Source: Isoetes taiwanensis (taxonomy: Eukaryota; Streptophyta; Lycopodiopsida; Isoetales; Isoetaceae). From it: a DNA stretch of 64,000 nucleotides. The position numbers and the translations under genes were made by a program. Positions 33,476 to 42,740 of the stretch are shown piece after piece. The notes beneath the pieces were generated by a model. The model was not told the origin of the DNA, made no database searches, and was given only the letters and a program-made list of their open reading frames with translations. Position 1 is the stretch's first letter; every line of letters begins with the position of its first letter. The stretch covers positions 10,438,081 to 10,502,080 of the forward strand of contig JAJEKV010000047.1 in the NCBI GenBank assembly GCA_021234155.1. Direction: 5' to 3'.

Positions 33476-34930
33476 TTGTTTGTAGGAAATGACGTGAGTG
33501 ACCAAGAGGCGGAGAAATTGCAGAAATTGTTTCAGACCTATGATGAGTGTTTTGCTTGGGAGTACAAGGAGCTCAAAGGGATATCTCCTGATGTAGCAAA
33601 GTTCCATATCAGATTAAAGGAGGATGCAAAACCTGTTCAACATAAGTTAAGAAGAATAAATCCCTTGCTGGTGCAACTCGTCAAGGATGAAATAGGTAAA
33701 CTTTGTGAGGTTGGATTTATATTTTCCATCGAGAACCCGTCTTGGGTATCTGCTATAGTCCCATTGAAGAAGAGAAATGGCAATATCAGGGTGTGCGTGG
33801 ATTACTCAGATTTAAATAAAGCTACCCTACGAGATCCTTTTCCTCTTCCATTCCAAGAGGAAATATTATATGCTGCAGCAGGCCAAGAAGTGTTCTCATT
33901 CATGGATGGATTCAGCGGATTTAACCAGATACAGGTTGCTGCAGAAGATAAGGCAAAAACAGCATTTGTAACCCCATGGGGGGTGTATGCCATGAATGTC
34001 ATGCCATTCGGATTAATGAATGCCCCTGCTACCTTTCAACGCGCAATGGTGGTGGCTTATGAACAAATGTTAGGGAAAGAATTGGGCATATTCCTGGATG
34101 ATTTATGTTTGGCTAATGAAAGGAGGCTACATATCAATAAATTGCAGGAAGTATTTGAGTTGAGCAGGGCGTCCAAAATTTGTTTAAACCCTTTAAAATG
34201 TAACTTCATGGTAAGAGAAGGTGTATTGCTGGGTCATAGAATCAATAATCATGGATTGCACATAGCAGAAGAGAAAATTGAGATCATATCTCGGCTGCCT
34301 ACACCGCAAACAGTAAAGGAAGTACGAAGGTTGATTGGTACATGTTCTTTTTTAAGAATACATATTCCCAACTTTTCTCATCTAATTGCTCCAATAGTGA
34401 AGCTTACTAGAGTTGGCAACCTGGGAAGACGAGAGAGCAGTAAGGCTGTGGTCGTTTGGAGTGAAGAATGCGCAAAAGCATACGAAGAGTTGCTGTTGGC
34501 CATGAAAGAAGCGGTTGGGTTAATGCCACCAGACCTTCAAAAGCCCTTTCAAGCATATATTACAGTGACAAAAGAGGCTATAGGTGTTGCATTATGTCAG
34601 AAGGATGGCAAAAAGCAGGTTAGGGTTATTTTCTATGCTGGAAAGTTGTTTAGCATTGTAGAGGAAAGATATGTATTGTTGGAAAAGTATGCACTTGGGA
34701 TAGTTTATTTATTTGAAAAGTATCAACATTTGCTAGCTGACCAATATACAGAAATAATAATCAAAAGAAATCCCATGTCACTCGTAGCAGGAAGAATTTT
34801 GAAGAAAGCCAAGCTTCAAAAATGGCATGCTTATTTGCAGCAATTTGACTTTGATGTGAAGCCTACAACATCATTGTCAAACCCAAGTAGGTATATTCCT
34901 TATGCCTTTATGTCAAAAGATGTGACCTAA
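33476..34930 (+). CDS. element B reverse transcriptase-RNase H
   Basis: An uninterrupted 484-residue frame. RT blocks are WVSAIVPLKKRNGNIRVCVD, then YSDLNKATLRDPFPLP, FSFMDGFSGFNQI (catalytic Asp144), FVTPWGVYAMNVMPFGLMNA and PATFQRAM, and GIFLDDLCL (Asp208-Asp209; FLDD in place of YxDD). The following RNase H domain (about residues 360-470) keeps the fold signature but its first catalytic position reads AYITVTKEAIG instead of the usual Y-x-D-A-S. It is probably catalytically dead. The frame ends in TAA at 34928-34930, in the same frame as the integrase ORF. Confidence 0.88.
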   Translation: MFVGNDVSDQEAEKLQKLFQTYDECFAWEYKELKGISPDVAKFHIRLKEDAKPVQHKLRRINPLLVQLVKDEIGKLCEVGFIFSIENPSWVSAIVPLKKRNGNIRVCVDYSDLNKATLRDPFPLPFQEEILYAAAGQEVFSFMDGFSGFNQIQVAAEDKAKTAFVTPWGVYAMNVMPFGLMNAPATFQRAMVVAYEQMLGKELGIFLDDLCLANERRLHINKLQEVFELSRASKICLNPLKCNFMVREGVLLGHRINNHGLHIAEEKIEIISRLPTPQTVKEVRRLIGTCSFLRIHIPNFSHLIAPIVKLTRVGNLGRRESSKAVVVWSEECAKAYEELLLAMKEAVGLMPPDLQKPFQAYITVTKEAIGVALCQKDGKKQVRVIFYAGKLFSIVEERYVLLEKYALGIVYLFEKYQHLLADQYTEIIIKRNPMSLVAGRILKKAKLQKWHAYLQQFDFDVKPTTSLSNPSRYIPYAFMSKDVT

Positions 34931-34957
34931 GATGATGTTAAAGAGGATGATGCTACA

Positions 34958-36229
34958 GTGGAGTTAATTCAGGTAAAAGACTCGTGGATGTTGCCATATC
35001 TATATCTGTTACAGGGAAAGGAGCTGCCTACGCACTATGGAAAAACAGAGATAAAAAGAATTAAAAGACAGTTGCTGCACTTTGTTTTAGTTGAAGGAAT
35101 TTTGTGCAAGCGAGACATCCGTGGAGTCCTTTTAAGGTGTCTAAATGAGGAAGAACAGGAATATGCTCTGGAACAGTGCCATTATGGAGTATGCGCAGGG
35201 CATTTTGCAGGGCAGGCCACAGCACGAAGGATTATGAGAGCAGGTTATTATTGGCCAACACTACATAGAGATTCCCATCAGTATGTAATGAGATGCCATT
35301 ATTGCCAGATCTATGCCCCAAAAAAGACCAACTTTGCTGAACTCAACACTATTCCCACCATTGGACCATTTCATACTTGGGGCCTTGATTTTATTGGACC
35401 CTTGCCCACTACAACTGCTGGTTACCAATTTATATTGATGGCGACTGACTATTTTACTAAATGGGTGGAAGCCATTCCATGTAGAGTAGCTAATGCACAG
35501 GTAACATGCTCTTTTGTGTTCCATCACATTTGTTGCAGGTTTGGGGTGCCACAGGTCATGATCAGTGATCGCGGTTCACATTTTATGAACGAGTTGATGC
35601 AGCATATGGCAGGTAACTTGAAGATGCGGCATATGTTTTCTAGCTCGTATTATCCTCAGTGCAACGGGCAAGCAGAATCCTCCAACAAACAACTAATTCA
35701 GATGCTAAAGAAGATGGTAGCAGAGCATGGTAACGGCTGGGCAACACATATGAGTTCAGCCATTTGGGCACACCGTACTCAAGTGAATGCAGCAACAAAA
35801 TTTTCACCTTTCCAGTTGGTTTATGGCCGTGAGGCGCTTTCTCCCTTGGAGCTGGAAGTACCTTCCTTGCGAGTGGCTGCTACATCCACAAACGAGAACC
35901 TCATGACAATCGCAGATCGTTTGAATGAAGTGGATGTTCTTGACGAGCACAGGTATCTGGCATATATGGCTAACCAGCTCAAAAAGAATAAGGACAGGAT
36001 TTATTTCAGAAACAAGCATGGAGCGGCAGAATTTTTTGAAGTAGGCCAGCTTGTTCGTAAGTGGAACAAGGCCCAAGAAGATAGCAGGAAGAAATTTCAG
36101 CCCTTATGGGAAGGACCATACACAGTTGCACGCGTTTGCGGATATCACTCATACAATCTCAGTCACTTAACAGGCGAAATCCTTCCAAATCCTATAAATG
36201 GGTCACAGCTGAAGGCCTATTGGCCTTAG
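34958..36229 (+). CDS. element B integrase
   Basis: This inserts element cDNA into the genome. The intact 423-residue frame has an HHCC zinc domain (His75, His82, Cys113, Cys116 in HYGVCAGHF and CHYC) and a DDE core with Asp144 (WGLDFIGPLP), Asp204 (ISDRGSHF) and Glu240 (NGQAESSNKQ), giving D-D-35-E spacing. After about residue 370 it ends in a GPYTVARVCGYHSYNL and QLKAYWP tail, without a clear chromodomain. Only one stop codon separates it from the RT-RNase H frame. It is possibly the C-terminal part of a single Pol with one nonsense change. Confidence 0.9.
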   Translation: MELIQVKDSWMLPYLYLLQGKELPTHYGKTEIKRIKRQLLHFVLVEGILCKRDIRGVLLRCLNEEEQEYALEQCHYGVCAGHFAGQATARRIMRAGYYWPTLHRDSHQYVMRCHYCQIYAPKKTNFAELNTIPTIGPFHTWGLDFIGPLPTTTAGYQFILMATDYFTKWVEAIPCRVANAQVTCSFVFHHICCRFGVPQVMISDRGSHFMNELMQHMAGNLKMRHMFSSSYYPQCNGQAESSNKQLIQMLKKMVAEHGNGWATHMSSAIWAHRTQVNAATKFSPFQLVYGREALSPLELEVPSLRVAATSTNENLMTIADRLNEVDVLDEHRYLAYMANQLKKNKDRIYFRNKHGAAEFFEVGQLVRKWNKAQEDSRKKFQPLWEGPYTVARVCGYHSYNLSHLTGEILPNPINGSQLKAYWP

Positions 36230-36262
36230 GCTGAAGGGACCAGCCTTTTGTTTTGGGCATAA

Positions 36263-38199
36263 TGTTGGCTCGCATTCTGGAGCCAACGTAGACATAGTTA
36301 GATTTAGTTCAATTGCATTTTCTATCTTAATATGATCATGTGGCTTTTAGGTGCAGTTGCAAGTGAGTTTGTTGAAGAATTAGTGGGCAACCATCATAGC
36401 ATTAAGTGCAAAGAAAAACCACGCCTCGTAATCGGTTCGCCACAGAAATCAAGGTTCAGCAACTTAGAATTTACACAAGGGGAAGGTTATATCAGGACGA
36501 AAGGTAATGGCCCAAGAGGTATTGCTCACGACATGGTAAGATATGGTGTATAAACTAGAAAATGTCAAACGTACTTGTTTTGTCATCCTCCCAGCTATTC
36601 TGCCATGTTTCCTTTCTACTTGTTTATCCTCGCCAATTTTATGCCATACCATGTCGCCTCCCTAGTCCTTCTACTTGTTTTATCACGCACCAGTCTTTAT
36701 GCCATACCATGATGTCCATTTTCTCCTTGCCGCTACTCAGAAATCCATTTGCCTTATCAAGACCTGCTACACTATTGTCTATTCTATATTATGCCCATCA
36801 TTAAATTGCTAGCACCGAGCTCTCTGGTCACATTGCATGGTCACAATGCATGAAATAAGCATGAGCAAATCTATCCATCCATTATTGCAAGTGCCAACAT
36901 AATCTAGTTTACCACAGCCCATCTTGATCTTTGGACAAAATCGTGATGTACCAAAGACAAAAAAAGCTTAAATCTGCCATTTTATGCCCAAGTTGTTAAG
37001 CCTAGTATTTTTGTCTATATTTGTGCTAAGGTTATGCATTGGCATAAAATTCGTCACCAGCCTTAAGCCAAAAAATTTGCAATAAGAAAAAAACCCTATA
37101 GCTGGTCTCGGGCAAAACCCTATCCAAACCACCATTGTTTCTGCACCATAGTCTGCCATGTCGGAGTATCCAAATAGCAGCTTCGGCCATGGAAGCAATT
37201 GCTCTGCGTCCCGACTCGTGAGAACAAGGATGCGGTGCCGAATCCAAAGAACCAGGAGCTGATTTGGATTGGAAAGTTTTGGGCGCCAAAGCAGATAAGA
37301 AGAGAGGTATTGCGAGATTCTGGATTGCGCTGGGTGAAATTCAAGTTGCCATTTGAATGCGAAGTTGATGCTGAATTTGATGCTGTGAAGAACCGTTGCT
37401 GGAACTGAATGCCTACTTTACATTGCTATTACATTGCTATTACATTGCTTGAGGCACTGAGAGTTGCAGAAAACAAATAACCTGAAGCAAAGTTTTGATT
37501 GATTGTAGCTGATCTCTGATCACTATGGAGAGATAAGTTGTTGTACATTTTATTGCATAAATACAAAATGTTTGATGGTTGCTCAATTGAGAAATTGTTC
37601 CTGTGCATTAGTACTCTACTTTTTTAGGATGCTTCCATGTCATTAACGATAGTTTTTGCTGATATTTAGATCTGTCCATAAACTTCAAGTAGTCAATAGC
37701 CTTGCAATAGCCATAATTGTCTTCTGTAAACAGATAATGGGATTCAGTGTTGTTATATCCGTTTGCTAACTGGAGTTATGTAACCTGTTCACAGATTTCT
37801 GCACTTTTGCTATATCCATGCATTAACCCTTTTGCATATTCTCTTGCTTATAAATTCCTTCTGTAGCATGTAGTCAATCACATCCAAATAGAATTCTGCC
37901 ACGTCTTACATCCGTCTAATCTATATCCAGTCATTAAACTTTCTCAAATTCTCATGCTTATAAATCCATTCTGTTGCATATAGGCAAGCTCATCCAAATA
38001 AAATTCTGCTACAAATTACATCATTCCACCTATTTGATAGAGTTGATCTTAGAGACCGTATCCTCCTGCATTCCCAAGATAATCCTTTATCCCTTCATTT
38101 TGGCATCTTATTACATACTGTGGGGAATATTGGCTGGCTGCCATAACAGCCTGGAGGTCTGATCATTGGGTGGTGAACTCTTAGATTAACAGTTCACCA
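36263..38199 (+). repeat. element B 3' LTR
   Basis: It is uninterrupted, beginning TGTTGGCTCGCATTCTGG and ending AACAGTTCACCA, followed by the target duplication ATAGG. The copy shows what the 5' LTR looked like before the insertion of C and A. Confidence 0.9.
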
Positions 38200-38204
38200 A
38201 TAGG

Positions 38205-38640
38205 TCAACATAAAGTCAAGCATAGCGTCAATTGCATGGTCAGAACTAGAGTCAGATGACGTGCATGCTTGAACCTAATGCCAACACCTTTGACTCATAG
38301 TGCATCAGCTGTTACGTCAGTTATAACGTCAGTTATAGCATTAGATTGGTTAAAATGATATAGCATCATCTTTAGAGTCAGACATAACGTCAAAATTAGA
38401 GTCAGATGACATGTATATTTGAACCTAATGTTAACACCTTCGACTCATAGTGCATCAGCTCCTACCTCAGCTATAACGTCAGCTGTAGCGTTAGATTGGT
38501 TAAAATGATATAGCATCATCCATAGAGTCAGATATAGCGTCAGAATTAGCAGCAGAGAAATATCTAACTATAAGTGCTGCTAATAACTACAGAACATTGT
38601 TTTCACCTCAAAAAACACCAAAAATATCATTCTGACGCTA
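38205..38640. repeat. CACTA-1 subterminal repeat array, right part
   Basis: This continues the array at 13655-14348. It begins GGTCAACATAAAGTCAAGC, exactly the unit interrupted on the other side of element B. It contains larger duplicated units (TTGGTTAAAATGATATAGCA appears twice). Confidence 0.8.
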
Positions 38641-38647
38641 AAACTGA

Positions 38648-38674
38648 CTCTAATACCCCCTTCCTCTTGTAGTG
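38648..38674 (-). repeat. CACTA-1 right terminal inverted repeat
   Basis: The minus strand reads CACTACAAGAGGAAGGGGG then TATTAG. It is adjacent to the E coding sequence (GAGGCA before it on the minus strand). Confidence 0.8.
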
Positions 38675-39011
38675 TGCCTCTTCTTTTCCTCTTCCGTTCC
38701 CTGTCGGGTGCTGATTTTCTTCTCTTTCGGCTTGGGGTACTTCGTCAATACCTCCCACGTGGTGGAGGTGGTGGCAACAGTCCGTACTCTTGAGCGTGCA
38801 TAAGTGGAGTTGCCCACTGGAATAATTGCTGCATCTGATTCCCCATCTGGGCCAACCTTGCATTCACTGCTTCGACTATCATGCCTTGTTCGTCGTCGTG
38901 TTCCCGGCCGAACAGGTTCCTAGGTTGCCATTGGTGCTGCCGGCCTTGGCCTTGAGACCCTGAACCAGTGTTCCTGGCTGCGTCATTAATGTTGTTACTT
39001 AGGTTATACAT
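38675..39011 (-). pseudogene. element E gag start, cut by CACTA-1
   Basis: MYNLSNNINDAARNTGSGSQ, GRQHQWQPRNLFGREHDDEQ and GMIVEAVNARLAQMGNQMQQ resemble the start of element A gag (MTPEEEISQMRTDLEQIKAL) in composition and position. A frame change near 38760 leads into a lysine-rich stretch that ends at the CACTA-1 terminus at 38674. Confidence 0.5.
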
Positions 39012-39200
39012 TATTCAACCTTATTTACAAGTCAATTATTGTTAGGTATAAAAGAAATCATGTTCAAATTCCAACTTATAAGTTTAAAGACAATTTTGGC
39101 AATTAATATATGAGAGTTATACATTACATAGGATATATGATAGTACATAGAACTGAAGTCATTTTTATACATTTAGAAGATAAGTGAAAGCAGAAAGTGT
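39012..39200 (-). other. AT-rich spacer between ORF X and gag in E
   Basis: Non-coding and AT-rich. The equivalent spacer in element A is at about 21350-21517. It could be an intron or the 3' end of an ORF X transcript. Confidence 0.4.
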
Positions 39201-40718
39201 TCATCTTCGAGACCCCTTCATTGACTTGAAGAAGTTCTTGACGTCCCTAAGTTGAAGGCCTTTGCCGACGTTGTGCAAGATATTCCTGGAAGATCCTCCT
39301 TCGAGGGCTCGAATCATTTGAGGTGGGGGAAGTGGTGGTGCTACCGCCGCTACAACCGTGAGTGGAGCATCCCTTAAATGACCTCTGGCGAAGTCGAGGC
39401 TGTAGAGTGCCACGGATCTCTTGAAAAGAATGATGTGATCCGTGTGGCTGCTTATCTTGGCATGCTGCCCAAAGCCGGATAGCGCTATGAGGAGCGCCAC
39501 TGCTTCCTCTCCTCGTGAGCTGAACTCCTTGTGAAAAACTATCATTTGTCCTTGACTAAGGACTGGCATATAGTAACGGAGTGCCCTGCCCTTCCCTATG
39601 GCCTTGGTGCCCGTGCCCTTCCTTTGAGCCGCTCCGCCGTAGACGTCGAATGCTAGAAGGTCTTCATGATCTCTCCACATTGTTGTTGCGCTATCCAGGT
39701 TGATGCTGTTGGACCCCTCGCGCATACTTCTGGATCTGACGGTTCGGCTGGTGCCTGGCCCTCTCCCATGTTTGTATAGCCTGGATTGGATCTTCTGAAA
39801 TTCTTCTTCTGGGATGATGGGCTGCTGCTGACGATACATCTCCCTGATATGCTTGTAGGCTGCAACATCCGACATTGTCTCCCCGGCATAGGAATGCCTT
39901 TCTGCTACCTCCCTTGGGACTTCTTGATAGGAGTAGTCGATGAAGTCGCTCTGTTGCTCCTTAGCAATTAGGCCTAGGAGCTCGTCGATTCGAAGCCCCT
40001 CTTCTAGACAATATGGAAGATTGAGGATGTCGTTGGCGAGGATGTATTCTTCCCCTCCGATGACTATCAGCGATAGCGCCGTGATGCTGATAGGTGGTTC
40101 ATTGGCCCGCCTGATGTCGTCATCATGCCTTGCTATCTGCCTCTCCATTCTGGCTGCTTCCTTCCCCGCTCTCCCAATGGGGTCTTCCTCCCGGCCGCCA
40201 GTAATCCCCGCTTTCGATCTGCAATGTAGCGGTGCTTGTGCCGTAGTACTCATACTCCGAAGACTCGATTTCCTGTAATTCGGCTTGCTCCCTCCTTGTG
40301 TTGAGCGGTGCTAGATCCAAGGGTTGGACCGATGGCTCTCCTATCTTGTTGATCGCCTTATGCTGCATGAATAGAGCTAGGGCTGCATGTGCTGAGACAT
40401 ATCTATGCATATGGGCTCTACAGGTCATGTAGTCGGGCATGTCTCTTGTCCTATCCCACAGTTGGTCCCTTGGATCTCCCCAAAAGTTTGGTTGTTTAAT
40501 CTAGGGATACCCACTTCCCTCCCTAGGCGCGCGCACTAACTTCCTGTGGTAAGATCTCGCTGGTCATATTGACAGATTATGTCGGTGTAGAAAGGGGTCC
40601 TGGTCAAGGTTGCGTGGAGATCAAAGACATGGTCAAATACATGGAAGGCCTCTTCAGCAGGAAAATCATGGATGTGGTTGGCGCTGCCGTACCATTGAAC
40701 AAAGTTGGTGGGCGCCAC
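39201..40718 (-). pseudogene. element E accessory ORF X
   Basis: Starts MAPTNFVQWYGSANHIHDFP at 40718. After a stop at 40536 it continues in other frames at 40440-40123 (TCRAHMHRYVSAHAALALFM) and 40253-39201 (350 codons open). The long frame has ALSLIVIGGEEYILANDILN, TMWRDHEDLLAFDVYGG, GRALRYYMPVLSQGQMIVFH, HIILFKRSVALYSLDFARG and RALEGGSSRNILHNVGKG, and ends MKGSRR. Several of these blocks match ORF X of element A in order. No known domain was recognised. The 350-codon open stretch in a decayed element argues for a real former protein. Confidence 0.6.
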
Positions 40719-40814
40719 TGAGTAGAGATGGGTGTAAAAGATGGTTTGGAAGAACTAATGAGAACCTGAGAAATTGCTTAAGATGGTGAGAGCAATTTAT
40801 GTGAAGGAAAAATG

Positions 40815-40839
40815 GCAAATGAGGCCCCCGTTTTATAGA
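40815..40839 (-). promoter_or_regulatory. internal TATA box of element E
   Basis: The minus strand reads ATCTATAAAACGGGGGCCTC then ATTTGCC. TATAAAA is at 40837-40831, and CCTCATTT follows as in element A. The ATG of ORF X at 40718 is 119 bp downstream; the distance in A is 122. Confidence 0.55.
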
Positions 40840-41015
40840 TTGGGGTTGCCTCAGGTTCCGTGCACAAGGGTTCTTGATCGAACAGACCTTTGTTCTAAGG
40901 CTATAGATCTCCAAACAAGGTACCATGAAGTGCAAATTTAAGTAAAACAAGGCAAGAAATACTACATGGCAGTTTGTTGGGTCAAATTTGACCAATCTAA
41001 GTCAAAATGGGTCAA

Positions 41016-41083
41016 CCCGGGTGGGTTCGCACGGATGGCCTCTGCGTCCGCGAACGCAGACGCATTTGGCGGGGACCCGCCCA
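41016..41083 (-). repeat. palindromic repeat, element E copy nearest ORF X
   Basis: On the plus strand CCGGGTGGGTTCG and CGGATGGCCTCTGCGTCCGC are followed by GAACGCAGACGC and GGACCCGCCC. The CTGCGTC/GACGCAG-type inner arms and GGGTGGGTTC/GACCCGCCC outer arms pair. It lies about 180 bp upstream of the TATA box. Confidence 0.75.
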
Positions 41084-41220
41084 GTTTGGGTGATTTCTAT
41101 GAAAAACTGAACCTTTCTAAGGGTTGTAAGATGCTAACATGCCTATTTGGCTCGATTCTAATCTAGTTAGCAAGTTATTTCATGCAAAATAGACATCTAA
41201 AAGTGCTATTTCAAGGCAAC

Positions 41221-41287
41221 CGGGTGGGTTCACGCGGATGGCCTCTGCGTCTGTGAACGCAGACGCGTTTGGCGCGGACCCGCCCGG
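41221..41287 (-). repeat. palindromic repeat, element E distal copy
   Basis: A second copy of the same unit (CGGGTGGGTTCACGCGGATG then GCCTCTGCGTCTGTGAACGC then AGACGCG and GGACCCGCCCG), 205 bp away. The sequence is unrelated to the element A repeats but the nested palindrome design is the same. Confidence 0.75.
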
Positions 41288-41779
41288 TTTGGCCATTTTT
41301 GAACCAATTTGACTAATTTTTGCGCTAAAACTTATAGTACTTTATCAATTACAAGTACTCTAAGCATAATACAAAAGATTATACTACAATCTAACTTACT
41401 TTAAGACATTTTCATGCCAAATTATAATCAAATTACAGAGAGAAGAAACTTATATATATATATGCCAAAAGGTCAATATATAGGAAAACTTTAATACTTA
41501 AGTTAATTACAAAATTAGGAGGTCTTCAAGGGCTCCTTGCGAATCCTCCTCGCAAGGTGCAGGTCTTTGGGCATGACCGTCACCCGCTTGGCATGAATTG
41601 CGCAGAGATTTCCCTCCTCAAAGAGCTGTACAAGCTCCCCCTCTGCTACCTCCTGCAGGGCCCTGAACCGTCAGGGGTGTCACCCTATAGTCGGTCCTAA
41701 AGTCTCAGATTATTTTCCTCAAGGAGAGCAGCTCGGCAGCTTTCGGATCAGGAAGATTAGTGCAACTTCTTTGGAAGTG

Positions 41780-42740
41780 CTAATCTCCCGAAGGCATGCC
41801 GAATTGGGCCCATGATGGAGTCTCTTCAGTGGCCCCGGTCTTGGGGGTGGCGGCTTGGGCTGATTCTTGGGCCGCCCACCCTTAACGTACTTCTGTACGT
41901 TTTAATACCAATCGGTGTACCTCCTCCAGCGGCGGAGGTACTCTGGCTGCTTTTTTCGGTATTTGGAATTCCGCGGTCCTTCTTCAGCATTAATTCGCTC
42001 CCACCCCCTTTGCTTCTTAACTACCTTGGGTGGCAGGGCCACTTTGGGTAGGTAGGCGGCGTTGGGGTCAGAAGAGCTCCCCGGCGTGCTTTCGGGCTCC
42101 TCTTCCTGCCCGGCTTTCTCCTGCACTTCTTCTTCCTCCTCGTCTTCCTCCTCCACTTCCTTGTCGGGAGATCGACGAGGTTCTACGATCCGGACCGTCC
42201 CCCTTGGGTGGTCCTGGTCCCTTTTGGACCTCTTCTCTCTTCTTCGCGCTTCTTTCTCCCTCTCCCTGTTCTTCCTTGCTGCCTTCTCCTCTGGCCACTC
42301 CGTCACCTTTTCCTTCCCCTTCTTCTTCTTGGAGGTGCCAACCTCCTCCTGGCGTGGCTGCTGCTGCTACTGCTCCTGTTCTTGGTGTTCCTCCTGCTCT
42401 TCCTCCTGTCCGGACAGAGTATCGACGTGAATGGTCTCATCTGTCCCCTGCGTCTCTACCGAAGAAGAGCTGCTCTGGGCCTCCTTCTGAGAGGCGTGAA
42501 AGGTCTCGTCCGTCCGGTGGGCCGATTCCTCTTCCTGCCCGGCCGAAGGTGTTCGAGGATCTGCTTCCACTGAGCTCAGTGCTTCTTTGCCATAGAAGGG
42601 CTCCACCTTGGGCTGTACTTCCTCGCGGTGCACTTGGTCCTCGCCATATCTTACACCTACAACTCTTGAGAGGCAGGGCAACACCATTGCCCCAGGAGGT
42701 GTCGGACCCATGCCCGGCCCACACGAAGTGCTGGCCATAA
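41780..42740 (-). pseudogene. element E accessory ORF Y
   Basis: Two long minus-strand frames (42738-42367 and 42306-41902) are separated by a single in-frame-like break at QEQEQ/QQQPRQEEVG. The protein is strongly acidic, then basic: QEEESAHRTDETFHAS, EEKAARKNREREKEARRREK, EEEDEEEEEVQEKAG, DPNAAYLPKVALPPK, YLRRWRRYTDWY, then after a stop VKGGRPKNQPKPPPP. The last blocks match ORF Y of element A (FNPNAA, EGGRPTKQQ, PPPEPK). No catalytic domain is recognised. Plus-strand frames over the same region are serine/leucine-rich shadows. Confidence 0.5.

Larger units (their letters stand above)
14349..38199 (+). mobile_element. Ty3/gypsy LTR retrotransposon B
   Basis: This is a complete element by structure. 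The 5' LTR is 14349-30673, interrupted by 14.4 kb of later insertions (752 + 1164 bp of LTR). The 3' LTR is 36263-38199 (1937 bp). LTRs begin TGTTGGCTCGC and end CACCA. A 5-bp target-site duplication ATAGG lies at 14344-14348 and 38200-38204. The internal region 30674-36262 holds gag, protease, an extra RNase H, RT-RNase H and integrase. The target is the CACTA-1 subterminal array. Pol is unusually well preserved. Confidence 0.9.
12540..38674 (+). mobile_element. CACTA-1 (En/Spm), 3' part, host of a nested insertion series
   Basis: The recognisable parts are the TNP2 C-terminal exon (12540-13303), a subterminal repeat array split by element B (13655-14348 and 38205-38640), and a right terminal inverted repeat ending at 38674. 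Read on the minus strand, the TIR begins CACTACAAGAGGAAGGGGG. The left end and the catalytic TNP2 core are missing. The element abuts the gag of element E. Confidence 0.75.

Noticed and set aside
42030-42740. Plus-strand frames of up to 236 codons
   Set aside because: Mirror image of the E/K-rich ORF Y of element E; low-complexity serine and leucine.
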